Part shown: one piece after another, positions 52,515 through 63,768 of the stretch
Layout: the number at the start of each line of letters is the position of its first letter
How positions within the stretch are numbered: the stretch's first letter is position 1
Source: Alphaproteobacteria bacterium
GTDB taxonomy: Bacteria > Pseudomonadota > Alphaproteobacteria > JANSWW01
Assembly (NCBI GenBank): GCA_024743275.1
Contig: JANSWW010000013.1
Location: 59,113-123,112, forward strand
Length of the DNA stretch: 64,000 nucleotides
Direction of reading: 5' to 3'
Notes under the pieces: generated by a model
Databases searched by the model: none
Seen by the model: the letters and a program-made list of their open reading frames with translations, nothing else
What the model was told of the DNA's origin: nothing
Program-made: the position numbers and the translations under genes

Positions 52515-53111
52515 ATGACGGAGCGCCATGAGATACCGGCCCGCAAGGGGCTGGCCCTGTCGGTCGCCAAGGGCAAGACGATCAAGATCATCAACACCCA
52601 CGGCACCCAGGTGGTCGATACCTGGGCCTTCGTGCGCGACGACCTCGCCGAGTTCATGTCGATGGAACACAGCCGCGCCGGCATGAACCGGCTGACCCCC
52701 AAGCTCGGCGACATGCTGCTGACCAATCACCGGGAGCCGATCCTGAAGGTCGTGGAGGACACCTCCGGTGGGGTCCACGACACCTTCATCGCCGCCTGCG
52801 ACATCCACCGGTACCGTGGGCTCGGCTGCGCCGGCTATCACGACAACTGCCAGGACAATTTGTGGGAGGGCATGGCGGCCGCCGGTTTCCAGGCGCCGGA
52901 AACGCCGAGCCCGCTCAACGTGTTCATGAACATCCCCTGGGATCTCGAAGGCCGCATCGATTGGAAGCCGCCGGTCTCGACGCCCGGCAGTTATCTTGCC
53001 CTGGAGGCGCAACGCGACCTCGTGATCGCGTTCTCGGCCTGCCCGCAGGATATCGTCCCGATCAACGGCGCGGCCCGCACGCCGGTCGAAGCGCATGTGG
53101 AGATTGTCTGA
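52515..53111 (+). CDS. DUF1989 / urea-carboxylase-associated family protein
   Basis: A 198-residue DUF1989 protein. Conserved features: INTHGTQVVDTWAFV, EFMSMEHSRAGMNRL, DTFIAACDIHRYRG with CAGYHDNCQDN (metal-like cysteines), and the C-terminal PGSYLALEAQRDLVIAFSACPQD. Relatives neighbour urea carboxylase genes and are thought to act in guanidine or carboxyguanidine breakdown. Here it lies in the liu operon, with no urea enzymes visible; the ATG at 52515 is preferred. Confidence 0.8.
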   Translation: MTERHEIPARKGLALSVAKGKTIKIINTHGTQVVDTWAFVRDDLAEFMSMEHSRAGMNRLTPKLGDMLLTNHREPILKVVEDTSGGVHDTFIAACDIHRYRGLGCAGYHDNCQDNLWEGMAAAGFQAPETPSPLNVFMNIPWDLEGRIDWKPPVSTPGSYLALEAQRDLVIAFSACPQDIVPINGAARTPVEAHVEIV

Positions 53112-53114
53112 GCG

Positions 53115-54248
53115 ATGATCCTGACCCCCGAACAAGAACAGATCCGCGAGACCGCGCGGTCCTTCGCCCGCTCGGAGATCCTGCCGCATGCCGCCGCCTG
53201 GGCCGAGACGGAGACCTTCCCGCGCGAAACCTTTGCGGCGCTCGGCAAGCTGGGCTTCATGGGCATGACCGCGCCCGCCGACTGGGGTGGGTCGGAGACG
53301 GATAACGTCTCCTATGCCCTGGCCTTGGAGGAGATCGCGGCCGGTGACGGCGCGCTGTCCACGGTCATGAGCCTGCAGAACTCGGTCGCCTGCGCGCCCC
53401 TGGCGCGCTATGGCACGGCGGAGCAGAAGGAACGGTTCCTGAAGCCCTTGGCCTCGGGCGACTGGGTCGGCGCCTTCTGCCTTACCGAACCCCAGGGCGG
53501 CTCGGATGCCGGCGCGATCAAGACAAAGGTGGTTCGCGACGGCAACAAATGGATCCTGAGCGGTACCAAACAATTCATCACCTCGGGCGCCAACGCCGAT
53601 GTGGCTCTGGTCTTCGCCGTAACCGATCCGGACGCGGGCAAACGGGGCATCAGTTGTTTCCTCGTCCCGACCGAGAGCGCCGGCTACACGGTGGCGCGGC
53701 GGGAAAAGAAGATGGGCCAGCGGGCCTCCGACACCTGCCAGATTCTGTTCGACGATATCGAGTTGACCCCGGATCTGATGCTGGGCGAGCCCGGCCAGGG
53801 CTACCGCATCGCGCTGTCCAATCTTGAGGGCGGTCGGATCGGCGTGGCGGCCCAGTCGGTCGGCATGGCCCGCGCGGCTTTCGAGGCGGCGCTCGCCTAT
53901 TCGAAGGAACGGGAGAGCATGGGCAAGCCGATCTTCGAACATCAGGCGGTCGGCTTCCGGCTCGCCGACATGGCGACCCAGATCGAGGCGGCGCGTCTCA
54001 TGGTCCTGTCGGCGGCGACCCGTACGGATCACGGCCTGCCGGCCTTGAAGGAGGCCTCGATGGCGAAGCTGTTCGCCTCCGAGATGGCCGAAAAGGTCTG
54101 TTCTGCCGCCGTTCAGATCCATGGCGGCTACGGTTATCTGGCGGATTATCCGGTGGAGCGGATCTACCGGGACGTCCGTGTGTGCCAAATCTATGAGGGG
54201 ACCAGCGACGTGCAGCGCCTGGTCATTGCCCGCCAGTTGGCGGCGTAA
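53115..54248 (+). CDS. Acyl-CoA dehydrogenase (second in the liu operon)
   Basis: A 377-residue acyl-CoA dehydrogenase. Signature LTEPQGGSDAG and GTKQFITSG are intact and the catalytic Glu is in the C-terminal IYEGTSDVQRLV position, unlike LiuA. It is likely a short/branched-chain dehydrogenase for a related substrate (for example from isoleucine or valine). The start follows the DUF1989 stop by three bp. Confidence 0.87.
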   Translation: MILTPEQEQIRETARSFARSEILPHAAAWAETETFPRETFAALGKLGFMGMTAPADWGGSETDNVSYALALEEIAAGDGALSTVMSLQNSVACAPLARYGTAEQKERFLKPLASGDWVGAFCLTEPQGGSDAGAIKTKVVRDGNKWILSGTKQFITSGANADVALVFAVTDPDAGKRGISCFLVPTESAGYTVARREKKMGQRASDTCQILFDDIELTPDLMLGEPGQGYRIALSNLEGGRIGVAAQSVGMARAAFEAALAYSKERESMGKPIFEHQAVGFRLADMATQIEAARLMVLSAATRTDHGLPALKEASMAKLFASEMAEKVCSAAVQIHGGYGYLADYPVERIYRDVRVCQIYEGTSDVQRLVIARQLAA

Positions 54249-54268
54249 CGGGAGCGGGAGAGGTCAAG

Positions 54269-54895
54269 ATGTCCGACAAGGATGAGGACGGGGAAAAGAA
54301 GCCGATCTATTTCTATTTCGACTTCTCGTCGCCCTATTCCTATTTCGCGGCTTTGCGGATCAACGAGATCGCCAAGCTCTACGGCCGCAAGGTGATCTGG
54401 AAGCCGATCCTGCTCGGCGCGGTGTTCCAGGAGACGGGCAACAGGCCGCTGACCGACCAGGGCCTCAAGGCGCGGTACACGCTGCTCGATCTGGCCCGCC
54501 AGGCCCGGATGCAGGACGTGCCGTTCAAGATGCCCGAACCCTTCCCCTTCATGAGCACCCATCACGCCCGCGCCTTCTATTGGATCGCCGACCAGGACGA
54601 AAAGAAGGCGAAGCAGTTCGCCCGGTCGCTGTTCAAAAAGATCTTCGGCAAGGGGAAGCCGCTCTATAAGCCGGCCCAGGTGGTCGAGGTCGCCGAGGCC
54701 AAGGGGATCGACGGTAAGGCGCTGGCCGAAGCGCTGACGACGGACGCGGTGAAAGCCCGGCTCCGCAAGGAGGTCGAGGAGGCTCTGGCCAAAGGGGTCT
54801 GCGGGTCGCCCTATTTCATCGTCGACGGCGAGCCCTTCTGGGGCAACGACCGTCTCGATCATATCGAACGCTGGCTCTCGACGGGAGGCTGGTAG
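54269..54895 (+). CDS. 2-hydroxychromene-2-carboxylate isomerase-like (GST-kappa/DsbA fold)
   Basis: A 208-residue thioredoxin-fold protein. It begins FYFDFSSPYSYFAALRI (family Ser in SSPYSY), and ends CGSPYFIVDGEPFWGNDRLDHIERWL, typical of HCCA isomerases. It needs glutathione. The substrate in a leucine operon is not obvious. Confidence 0.84.
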   Translation: MSDKDEDGEKKPIYFYFDFSSPYSYFAALRINEIAKLYGRKVIWKPILLGAVFQETGNRPLTDQGLKARYTLLDLARQARMQDVPFKMPEPFPFMSTHHARAFYWIADQDEKKAKQFARSLFKKIFGKGKPLYKPAQVVEVAEAKGIDGKALAEALTTDAVKARLRKEVEEALAKGVCGSPYFIVDGEPFWGNDRLDHIERWLSTGGW

Positions 54896-54901
54896 AAGAC
54901 C

Positions 54902-56509
<1,608 letters not shown>

Positions 56510-56516
56510 GGATGTC

Positions 56517-57320
56517 ATGACCGATCCGGTTCTCCTTTCGGTGGACGGTCGCGGCATCGCCACCGTCAGCCTCAACTGTCCTGACATCGCCAACGCCTTC
56601 GATGCCGAGGTGATCGCCAGGCTGAACGAGACCTTCGCCGATCTGGCACGGCGCAAGGAGATTCGGGCGGTGGTGCTCAGGGGCGAGGGCAAACACTTCT
56701 CCGCCGGCGCCAATCTCAATTGGATGAAGGCCGCCGCGGCCCAGGATCAGCACGAGAATTTCCGGGACGCCATGCGCCTCGCCGACATGCTGGCCGCTCT
56801 GGACAGCCTGCCGATGCCGACCATCGCCCGGGTCCAGGGCGCGGCCATGGGCGGAGGCACCGGCCTGTGTGCCTGCTGCGATATCGCGGTGGCGGCCGAA
56901 AGCGCCAAGTTCGCTTTTTCGGAAGTCCGGCTCGGCATCCTGCCCGGCACCATCAGTCCCTATGTCCTGCGGGCCATCGGTCCCCGGGCGGCGAGACGCT
57001 ATTTCGTCACCGGCGAACGGTTCGATGCCGCGAAGGCCCGGGAGATGGGGCTGGTCCACGAGGTGGTTCCGGACGACCAGCTGGATATGGCCGTCGACCG
57101 ACTGGTCGCCGAGATCCTCAAGGGCGGGCCGCAAGCACAGCGGGCCTGCAAGGCGCTGGTGTTCGAGATCCAGAATAAAGAGGTCGACGCTCTGGTGCGG
57201 CGCGATTCCGCCGACCGGATCGCCCGCTTGCGGGCCGGTGAGGAGGCCAGGGAGGGCTTCAACGCCTTTTTGGAGAAGCGGCCGGCGCCCTGGATCGTCG
57301 ACTCTGGAGAAGAGGGATGA
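56517..57320 (+). CDS. liuC: Methylglutaconyl-CoA hydratase
   Basis: A 267-residue crotonase-fold hydratase. Oxyanion region GKHFSAGANLNWM (near residue 62) and AAMGGGTGLCACCDIAVAAE with the acidic residue region SEVRLGILPG. Converts methylglutaconyl-CoA to HMG-CoA. It starts seven bases after liuB and overlaps liuD by 4 bp (ATGA). Confidence 0.9.
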   Translation: MTDPVLLSVDGRGIATVSLNCPDIANAFDAEVIARLNETFADLARRKEIRAVVLRGEGKHFSAGANLNWMKAAAAQDQHENFRDAMRLADMLAALDSLPMPTIARVQGAAMGGGTGLCACCDIAVAAESAKFAFSEVRLGILPGTISPYVLRAIGPRAARRYFVTGERFDAAKAREMGLVHEVVPDDQLDMAVDRLVAEILKGGPQAQRACKALVFEIQNKEVDALVRRDSADRIARLRAGEEAREGFNAFLEKRPAPWIVDSGEEG

Positions 57321-59341
57321 CCCTTGCCACGCTGCTGATCGCCAATCGCGGCGAGATCGCCTGCCGGATCGCCCGGACGGCCCGGGACCAGGGCATTCGG
57401 ACGGTCGCCGTCTATTCCGAGGCGGACGCCGCGGCCCCTCATGTCACCGCCTGTGACGAGGCCCATCTGATCGGCCCGGCGCCGGCGGCGGAAAGCTATC
57501 TGGTGCAGGAGAGGATTCTCGCCGTCGCCAAGGAAAGCGGCGCCGACGCGATCCATCCCGGTTATGGCTTCCTGTCCGAAAACGCCGGCTTCGCCCAGGC
57601 GGTCGAGGACGCCGGCCTGATCTTCGTCGGACCGCCGGCCTCGGCGATCTCCGCCATGGGGGACAAGGCGGCGGCGAAACGGGCGATGGAGACAGCGGGT
57701 GTGCCACTGGTGCCGGGGTATCACGCCGAGGCCCAGGACCCGGATCTGCTCCGCACCGAGGCCGACCGGATCGGCTATCCGGTCCTGCTCAAGGCGGCCG
57801 CCGGGGGCGGGGGCAAGGGGATGAAGCCTGTCTTCACCGGCGCCGAATTCCCCGAGGCCCTCGATAGCGCCAAGCGGGAGGCGAAGGCCGCCTTCGGTGA
57901 TGAGACGATGATCATCGAGAAATATCTCGTCCGCCCGCGCCATATCGAGATCCAGGTCTTCGCCGACGGACAGGGCAATGCGGTTCATCTGTTCGAGCGC
58001 GATTGCTCGGTCCAGCGGCGCCACCAAAAGGTGATCGAGGAAGCTCCGGCCCCGGGCATGACCCCGGAATGGCGGGCCGAGATGGGGGCGGCCGCCGTCG
58101 CCGCCGCGAAAGCCATCGGCTATCGTGGGGCCGGAACGGTCGAGTTTATCGTCGACGAGGACAATTCCTTCTATTTCATGGAGATGAACACCCGTCTCCA
58201 GGTCGAGCATCCGGTGACGGAGGCGATCACCGGCCTCGATCTCGTGGCCCTGCAACTGGCCGTCGCCCGGGGCGAGGCGCTGCCCTTCGTCCAGGAGGAT
58301 CTCACGATCGACGGGCATGCCTTCGAGGCGCGGCTCTATGCGGAAGACCCGGAGAAGGGTTTCCTGCCCCAGACCGGGACCCTGTCGGTGCTACGTCTGC
58401 CCGAGGGGATCGCGCGGGTGGATGCGGGCGTCGTCGAGGGGGGGGCGGTATCCGTCCACTACGATCCGATGATCGCCAAGATCGTCACCCACGGGCCGGA
58501 CCGGGCGACCGCGCTCTCCCGGCTCGAACGGGCGCTGGCCGAGACCGCGGTGCTCGGTGTCGCGACCAATGTGCGCTTCCTGAAAAGACTGGCCGCCCAT
58601 CCGGATTTCCGGGCGGGCGACGTCCACACCCGCTTCATCGAACAGCACGAGACGGCCCTGCTGCCCCGGGATTCCGGCGCGCCGGGCCGCGTGATCGCCT
58701 ATGCGGCCCTCGCGCTTCTGATGGAAAGCGAGGAGCGGGCCCGACAGGCCGCCAAGCACTCCGGCGACCGGACCTCGCCCTGGGCGATCAGCGACGGGTT
58801 CCGGCTCAACCGGGTCTCGAAGCGGGATCTGATCTTGGTCGACGGAGAGACCGAACGGGCGGTGACGGCCACGTTCCATCCGGGGCTTTATCACCTCCAT
58901 ATCGGCGGAGAGGTGATGGCGGCGACCGTTGCCAGGGCACCGTCGACGCGGGGCGACGGACGGCTGGCGATCACGCTCGACGGCCAGTCCTTGACCGTCG
59001 CCGTTCATCGCAGCGGCACAGGGCTTCTGGTCGGAGACCCAAGGACCGGGCTGAGTTATCCCCTGTCCTGGCGCGATCCCATGGCGGCGACAGGATCCGA
59101 TACGGCGGCGGAGGGCAGCCTGACCGCGCCGATGCCGGGTAAGATCATCCGGGTCCTCGTGAGCAGCGGCCAACAGGTCGTGGGCGGCGAGGCTTTGTTG
59201 GTGGTCGAGGCGATGAAGATGGAGCACACGATCCGCGCGCCGGAAGACGGCGTCGTCGTCATGGTCCATTATCAGGAAGGCGATCTGGTGGAGGAGGGAA
59301 CCGTATTGGTCGACTTCGAGGCCGAGAAGGAAGACGCCTGA
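57317..59341 (+). CDS. liuD: Methylcrotonyl-CoA carboxylase, biotin carboxylase/carrier (alpha) subunit
   Basis: A 674-residue chain. Biotin-carboxylase domains: LIANRGEIACRIART, ATP-grasp GGGGKGMK, and MNTRLQVEHPVTEAITG (Arg/Lys catalytic region). The C-terminal biotin carrier ends in the biotinylation motif VVEAMKMEH. It is longer than stand-alone biotin carboxylases because of the carrier domain. It overlaps liuC by 4 bp and liuE by one base. Confidence 0.95.
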   Translation: MTLATLLIANRGEIACRIARTARDQGIRTVAVYSEADAAAPHVTACDEAHLIGPAPAAESYLVQERILAVAKESGADAIHPGYGFLSENAGFAQAVEDAGLIFVGPPASAISAMGDKAAAKRAMETAGVPLVPGYHAEAQDPDLLRTEADRIGYPVLLKAAAGGGGKGMKPVFTGAEFPEALDSAKREAKAAFGDETMIIEKYLVRPRHIEIQVFADGQGNAVHLFERDCSVQRRHQKVIEEAPAPGMTPEWRAEMGAAAVAAAKAIGYRGAGTVEFIVDEDNSFYFMEMNTRLQVEHPVTEAITGLDLVALQLAVARGEALPFVQEDLTIDGHAFEARLYAEDPEKGFLPQTGTLSVLRLPEGIARVDAGVVEGGAVSVHYDPMIAKIVTHGPDRATALSRLERALAETAVLGVATNVRFLKRLAAHPDFRAGDVHTRFIEQHETALLPRDSGAPGRVIAYAALALLMESEERARQAAKHSGDRTSPWAISDGFRLNRVSKRDLILVDGETERAVTATFHPGLYHLHIGGEVMAATVARAPSTRGDGRLAITLDGQSLTVAVHRSGTGLLVGDPRTGLSYPLSWRDPMAATGSDTAAEGSLTAPMPGKIIRVLVSSGQQVVGGEALLVVEAMKMEHTIRAPEDGVVVMVHYQEGDLVEEGTVLVDFEAEKEDA

Positions 59342-60258
59342 TGGCCTATCCCGAGTTCCTCAAGATCGTCGAGGTCGGTCCCCGGGACGGGCTGCAGAAC
59401 GAACAGCGGAAAGTGCCGCTGGCCGATAAGATCGCGCTGGTCGACCGGTTGGCCGCAGCGGGTCTCCCCGCGGTCGAGGCCGGGGCCTTCGTCTCACCGA
59501 AATGGGTGCCGCAGATGGCCGATTCGGCGGCGGTTCTGGCGGGAATCGACCGCAGGCCGGGTGTAGCCTATCCGGTGCTGGTTCCCAATCTCAAGGGCCT
59601 GGAGGCCGCGTTGGCGGCGGAGGTCCGGGAGATCGCCGTTTTCGGCGCGGCGTCGGAGAGTTTCTCGAAGAAGAACCTCGGCCGCTCCATCGCCGAAAGC
59701 CTGGAGATGTTCGCCCCGGTGATCGAAACCGCCCGCGACAAGGGATTGGCGGTGCGCGGCTATGTTTCCTGCGTCCTCGGCTGTCCCTATGAGGGCGAGA
59801 TCGATCCCGGTGCCGTGGCCGAGGTCGCCCGTTGGCTGCGGGAGCGGGGCTGCTATGAGATTTCCCTGGGCGATACCATCGGGACCGGCAATCCCAAGAG
59901 CGCGCGGCGGCTGATCGAGACCGTCGCGCGGGATATCCCGATTTCCGAACTGGCGGTGCATTTCCACGACACCTATGGCATGGCGATCGCCAACATCCAT
60001 GCGACGCTGGAGATGGGGATCGGGGTCGCCGACGCCGCCGTCGCGGGGCTCGGGGGCTGTCCCTATGCCAAGGGGGCGACCGGCAATGTGGCGACCGAGG
60101 ATGTGGTCTATCTCTGCCAGGGGCTGGGCATCGAGACCGGGGTCGATCTCGACAAGTTGGTCGCGTCGGGGCGCTTCGTGTCGGAGGTTCTGGGCCGCGC
60201 GCCGGCCTCCCGGGTCAACCGGGCGCTTTCCGCAAAGATGGCGCAGGGCTCTTGCTAG
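59341..60258 (+). CDS. liuE: Hydroxymethylglutaryl-CoA lyase
   Basis: A 305-residue HMG-CoA lyase. Start EVGPRDGLQNEQR (metal-ligand Asp), FVSPKWVPQM, SYVSCVLGCPY-type block, VHFHDTYGMAIANI (His pair), and the signature GLGGCPYAKGATGNVATEDVVYL. It cleaves HMG-CoA to acetyl-CoA and acetoacetate, the last liu step. The start overlaps liuD by one base. Confidence 0.95.
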   Translation: MAYPEFLKIVEVGPRDGLQNEQRKVPLADKIALVDRLAAAGLPAVEAGAFVSPKWVPQMADSAAVLAGIDRRPGVAYPVLVPNLKGLEAALAAEVREIAVFGAASESFSKKNLGRSIAESLEMFAPVIETARDKGLAVRGYVSCVLGCPYEGEIDPGAVAEVARWLRERGCYEISLGDTIGTGNPKSARRLIETVARDIPISELAVHFHDTYGMAIANIHATLEMGIGVADAAVAGLGGCPYAKGATGNVATEDVVYLCQGLGIETGVDLDKLVASGRFVSEVLGRAPASRVNRALSAKMAQGSC

Positions 60259-61649
60259 GGACGAATTCCCTCAGGCTGCTGGTCGCGCTCGCCGCGGCGG
60301 GGGCGTTCTTCGCCGCTCCGGCGGAGCTTGCCCCGGCCGCCGCGCTTACCGTCTTCACGGTCGGGCTGTTCGCGACCTCGGCTCTGCCCGAATCGACCAC
60401 GGCCCTGCTGTTTTTCGCCATCGCGGTGATCGCCGGGATCGCGGCGCCGCAGGACGTCTTCGCCGGCTTCGCCTCGGGTGCGCTCTGGCTGGTGTTCGGC
60501 GGCATCATCATCGGGGCGGCGGTGAAGGAGACGGGACTCGGCAAACGGATGGCGCGGCTGCTGTTGGGCCGGCTCAGGGGCGGCTATACGGCCATCCTGA
60601 TCGGGATCGTGCTGGCGACGACCGCGCTCGGCTTCGTCATGCCCTCCACCATGGCCCGGACCCTGCTGATGGTTCCCATCGTGCTCGCTCTGGCGGACGG
60701 ATTGGGGCTGGAGCAGGGCCGCAACGCCCGGATCGGCCTGGTGGTGGCGGCCTGTCTGGGGAGCTATTTCGGACCGGTGGGGATCCTGCCGGCCAATGTG
60801 CCGAACAATGTGCTGATCGGGGCCGCCGAGACCTATCATGGAATCGCGCTCGGCTGGCTCGACTATTTCGTCCTGCACTTTCCGGTCTTGAGCCTCGGCC
60901 GCTGCGCCCTGCTGATCCTGGCGATCCGTCTGGTCTTTCCCGATCGGGTCACGTCCCCCGGTTCCGAGGAGTCTTCCGACGCCGATCCCGGCGACGATCC
61001 CGGCGTGTCGGACCGCCTCAGCCGGCCCGAACGGCGCCTGGGGCTGATCCTCGTTCTGGCCCTCGCCTTCTGGGTGACCGACAGCTTCCACGGTATCCGG
61101 CCCGGCTGGATCGCGCTGGCCGCCGGGATCGCGTGCATCCTGCCCGGGGCCGGCGTGCTGACCGGCGATGTGTTCAAGGACAAGCTGGCCCTCGGGCCGT
61201 TCTTCTATGTGGCCGGTATTCTCGGCGTCGGGTCACTGGTGGTGACCAGCGGTCTCGGGGACGCGGTGAGCGCCGCTCTGTTGGCCTCTGCGCCGATCGA
61301 GCCCGGGGCGCACGCGTTGGACTTCGGCATCTTGTCCGCCATTGCCACGGCGCTGGGGATGGTGGCGACCATGCCCGGGATGCCGGCCATCCTGACCCCT
61401 GTGATGCCGGAGATCGCCACGGCGACGGGGATGCCTCTGGAGACCGTCCTGATGACCCAGGTGATCGGCTACGCGACCGTGGTGTTGCCCTATCAGGTCC
61501 CGCCGATCGTGGTCGGGCTGCAGATCGCTGGCATCCGCCAGGGTCAGGCGGCGAAGATCACCTTGCTGATGCTACCGCCGACCCTGCTGCTGATCTGGCC
61601 GCTGGCCTATGGCTGGTGGTCGCTGCTCGGCCTGTTCGGTCCGACCTAG
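60252..61649 (+). CDS. SLC13/DASS-type anion symporter
   Basis: A 465-residue membrane protein with about 11-12 hydrophobic segments. Conserved regions include STTALLFFAIAVIAG, GSYFGPVGILPANVPNNVLIG (SNT-like, diverged, matching the DASS anion motif), and TQVIGYATVVLPYQVPPIVVGL (second motif). An acidic loop (EESSDADPGDDPGV) sits between helices. It probably imports a di- or monocarboxylate or sulfate with Na+. A TTG at 60252 overlaps the liuE stop, so it likely belongs to the operon. Confidence 0.8.
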   Translation: MLGTNSLRLLVALAAAGAFFAAPAELAPAAALTVFTVGLFATSALPESTTALLFFAIAVIAGIAAPQDVFAGFASGALWLVFGGIIIGAAVKETGLGKRMARLLLGRLRGGYTAILIGIVLATTALGFVMPSTMARTLLMVPIVLALADGLGLEQGRNARIGLVVAACLGSYFGPVGILPANVPNNVLIGAAETYHGIALGWLDYFVLHFPVLSLGRCALLILAIRLVFPDRVTSPGSEESSDADPGDDPGVSDRLSRPERRLGLILVLALAFWVTDSFHGIRPGWIALAAGIACILPGAGVLTGDVFKDKLALGPFFYVAGILGVGSLVVTSGLGDAVSAALLASAPIEPGAHALDFGILSAIATALGMVATMPGMPAILTPVMPEIATATGMPLETVLMTQVIGYATVVLPYQVPPIVVGLQIAGIRQGQAAKITLLMLPPTLLLIWPLAYGWWSLLGLFGPT

Positions 61650-61667
61650 GCCCCTGACCCACGGGCG

Positions 61668-62249
61668 TCACAGGGACAGCGGGGGCAGCGGCACCGGCAG
61701 CAGGGACGGATCCGGCACCCCGGCGCCGAGATCGATGAAGCGGTTGTCCTCCCCGACCTCGTTGTAGACGGCCTGGCTTTGCGGCAGCTTGAGGGTCACG
61801 TCCTCCAGCGGTTCGCGGATCGTAAAGAGCTGACCGGCACAGCAGTCGTCGTCTATCGCGAAGGGAAGGCAGACATATTCGGTGTAGACCGGCGGGCCGA
61901 TCGAGTAGTCGAAGAGGACCCGGAAATAGAGCCCGCAGGGGTGGCCGACCAACGCCATGTTGATCCGCGACCGGCCGGGCCAATCATCCGGCCGGGAGAG
62001 ATCCTTCAAGCTTGTCCCGGTCAATTCACGGCCCCGGGTCTGGTTCACCGCGGTTCCGACCAGCCGGAAGGTCATCTCGTCCGCATGCACGACCTTGAGC
62101 ACGCTGAGCCACTTGAGATGTCGGGCGATGGCGGCGATGTCGAAGTCGTCGCGGTTGGGCATCACCTTGTCCCGGCGGGCGGCCCGATAGGCGGTGACGA
62201 AGTCCCGGCAGACATCGGTTTCAAGCAGATCCGTCAGGGCGTCCGTCAT
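61668..62249 (-). CDS. PAS_5-domain protein
   Basis: An approximately 193-residue protein. A single PAS-type fold (FDIAAIARHLKWLSVLKVVHADEMTFRLVGTAVNQTRGRELTG, described in parts) has the family R-x-V-G and G-T-x-L-D-like turns. No output domain is attached. The Met at 62249 was preferred to the one at 62372, which leaves about 120 bases upstream. It is convergent with the transporter (18 bp) and divergent from the DUF1489 gene. Confidence 0.75.
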   Translation of the reverse strand: MTDALTDLLETDVCRDFVTAYRAARRDKVMPNRDDFDIAAIARHLKWLSVLKVVHADEMTFRLVGTAVNQTRGRELTGTSLKDLSRPDDWPGRSRINMALVGHPCGLYFRVLFDYSIGPPVYTEYVCLPFAIDDDCCAGQLFTIREPLEDVTLKLPQSQAVYNEVGEDNRFIDLGAGVPDPSLLPVPLPPLSL

Positions 62250-62418
62250 AATATTGTCTGCGCCGATTAAGTTGCATCCGTCGTCACCGATTTCGTTCTT
62301 TTCCGCAAGGACATATCGGCGTGGCGCGTCAATCCCGCCCGGCGCCAGGGCCAGTCGCGGCGTGAAATCCATCGGCGCTTATGGCAAGACAGCAGAAATA
62401 CTAAGGGAAAGCGGGATC

Positions 62419-62877
62419 ATGACCATCCATTTGCTGAAACTCTCTGTCGGGACCGAAAGCCTCGAGAGCCTGGAACGCTGGCAGGACCGTGTCCTCAAGG
62501 AACGGCGGCGCCGCGGCGCGCCGGAGGTGATCGCCCATGTCACACGGGCCTATCCGAAGCGGGCGGCCGAAATCCTGGACGGGGGATCGATCTATTGGGT
62601 GATCAAGCGGATGATCGTCGCCCGCCAGCCGATCGTCGGGCTGGAACATGTGACGACCCCCGGGGTCAACGGCGACGAGAGCGAGAAGCCGCGCTGTGCG
62701 ATCGTTCTGGCGCCCGGGCTGATCCCGGTCCGACCGGTCCCGAAACGGCCTTTCCAGGGCTGGCGCTATCTGGAGGAAAAGGACGCCCCGGCGGATATCG
62801 TTGCCGGGGCGGCCGAGGGCGACGAGGAGATGCCGCCGGAAATGGCGGCCGAGCTCAGGGAACTCGGCCTTTTGTGA
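62419..62877 (+). CDS. DUF1489 family protein
   Basis: A 152-residue protein. It has the KLSVGTESLESLERWQ start and GGSIYWVIKRMIVARQ plus PFQGWRYL blocks, diagnostic of DUF1489, which is largely restricted to Alphaproteobacteria. Function unknown. The ATG at 62419 has AGCGGGA upstream. It converges with the lipoprotein gene (7 bp between stops). Confidence 0.88.
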   Translation: MTIHLLKLSVGTESLESLERWQDRVLKERRRRGAPEVIAHVTRAYPKRAAEILDGGSIYWVIKRMIVARQPIVGLEHVTTPGVNGDESEKPRCAIVLAPGLIPVRPVPKRPFQGWRYLEEKDAPADIVAGAAEGDEEMPPEMAAELRELGLL

Positions 62878-62884
62878 GATCCTG

Positions 62885-63442
62885 TCAGGAGCGGGTCTGC
62901 TTGCGCTCCGGCGAGACGGTGAAATCGATCGCCGTCCTGGAGAAACCGCGCGGCTGCAGGGTGATCGTCGCGATCCGGCCCGCCCGCTGGAAGGTGAGGG
63001 TGGAGATCTCCGAGCGGACCACGGTCAACCGGGTCCAGCCGAATTTCGGCATCTCGGTGTCGTAGAAGGAGTACATGTCGCCCATCGAATGGGTGGAGTT
63101 CATCGAGAGCCGGCCGATCCAACCTTCCTCCGCGCCCAGAATGATCGTCTCCTCGAGATCCATCTCCGACTCCGAGGGGATCGGCACGTCGGTGAACTCC
63201 GAAAAGGCCGGCTTCGGGGCGGTCTCGCGCTCCTTCTGCGCCTCCTCCTGGGAAATGGTCGCCTTGCTATCCGGCACCGGCGCCAGCGCGGCGGGCAATT
63301 GGCAGCCCGCCACGAACAGCGCGGTTCCCGCGACCACGATGATCTGGGCGGCCCGATGGGCTGCCCCATACGCGCCAAGGCGCGGCGACACGGGCACACG
63401 AACGGCGCGCCGGCTAGAAAGACGTCGATCCAAACGGTCCAT
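62885..63442 (-). CDS. Putative outer-membrane lipoprotein
   Basis: An approximately 185-residue lipoprotein. The Met at 63442 gives an Arg-rich n-region, a hydrophobic core (IIVVAGTALFV) and lipobox VAGC. The mature domain contains MYSFYDTEMPKFGWTRLTVV and ATITLQPRGF, a pattern shared by conserved alphaproteobacterial lipoproteins of unknown role. The n-region is longer than typical (about 30 residues), so the start may lie further downstream. Confidence 0.65.
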   Translation of the reverse strand: MDRLDRRLSSRRAVRVPVSPRLGAYGAAHRAAQIIVVAGTALFVAGCQLPAALAPVPDSKATISQEEAQKERETAPKPAFSEFTDVPIPSESEMDLEETIILGAEEGWIGRLSMNSTHSMGDMYSFYDTEMPKFGWTRLTVVRSEISTLTFQRAGRIATITLQPRGFSRTAIDFTVSPERKQTRS

Positions 63443-63719
63443 GATGGGCGATCCCCTCGCTCTCAGAAATTTCCAACGGCGTTGGCCAAAAACCGGGCCG
63501 GACCCTTCCATGCCGGTGCCGGCCGGAATTGCCGCCAAATCCCAAGCTATGGATGTCCCAACCCTTCTAAGCCCCAATATATAGGGGGTCTGACGACGAC
63601 ACCAGAAAGATTGTCAAAAAGATCAAAAGAGGGGTTTACAGACCCCGACGACCTCCATATAAACCCGCCTCACCGCAACGGGGCGCCACGGCGCGCCGGA
63701 CGGGGTCCCCGGCCCCGGC

Positions 63720-63768
63720 AAGTTTTTGAAAAAAAGGACTTGTACGGAGTTCGGGTTGGGCCTAAATT
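63720..63768 (+). promoter_or_regulatory. Candidate rRNA operon promoter
   Basis: AGTTTTTGAAAAAAAGG (63721-63737) forms an UP-element-like A/T tract. It is followed by a -35-like TTGTAC (63740-63745), a 17-base spacer and a -10-like TAAATT (63763-63768). The downstream leader carries a boxA-like element, as rRNA operons do. Confidence 0.5.
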
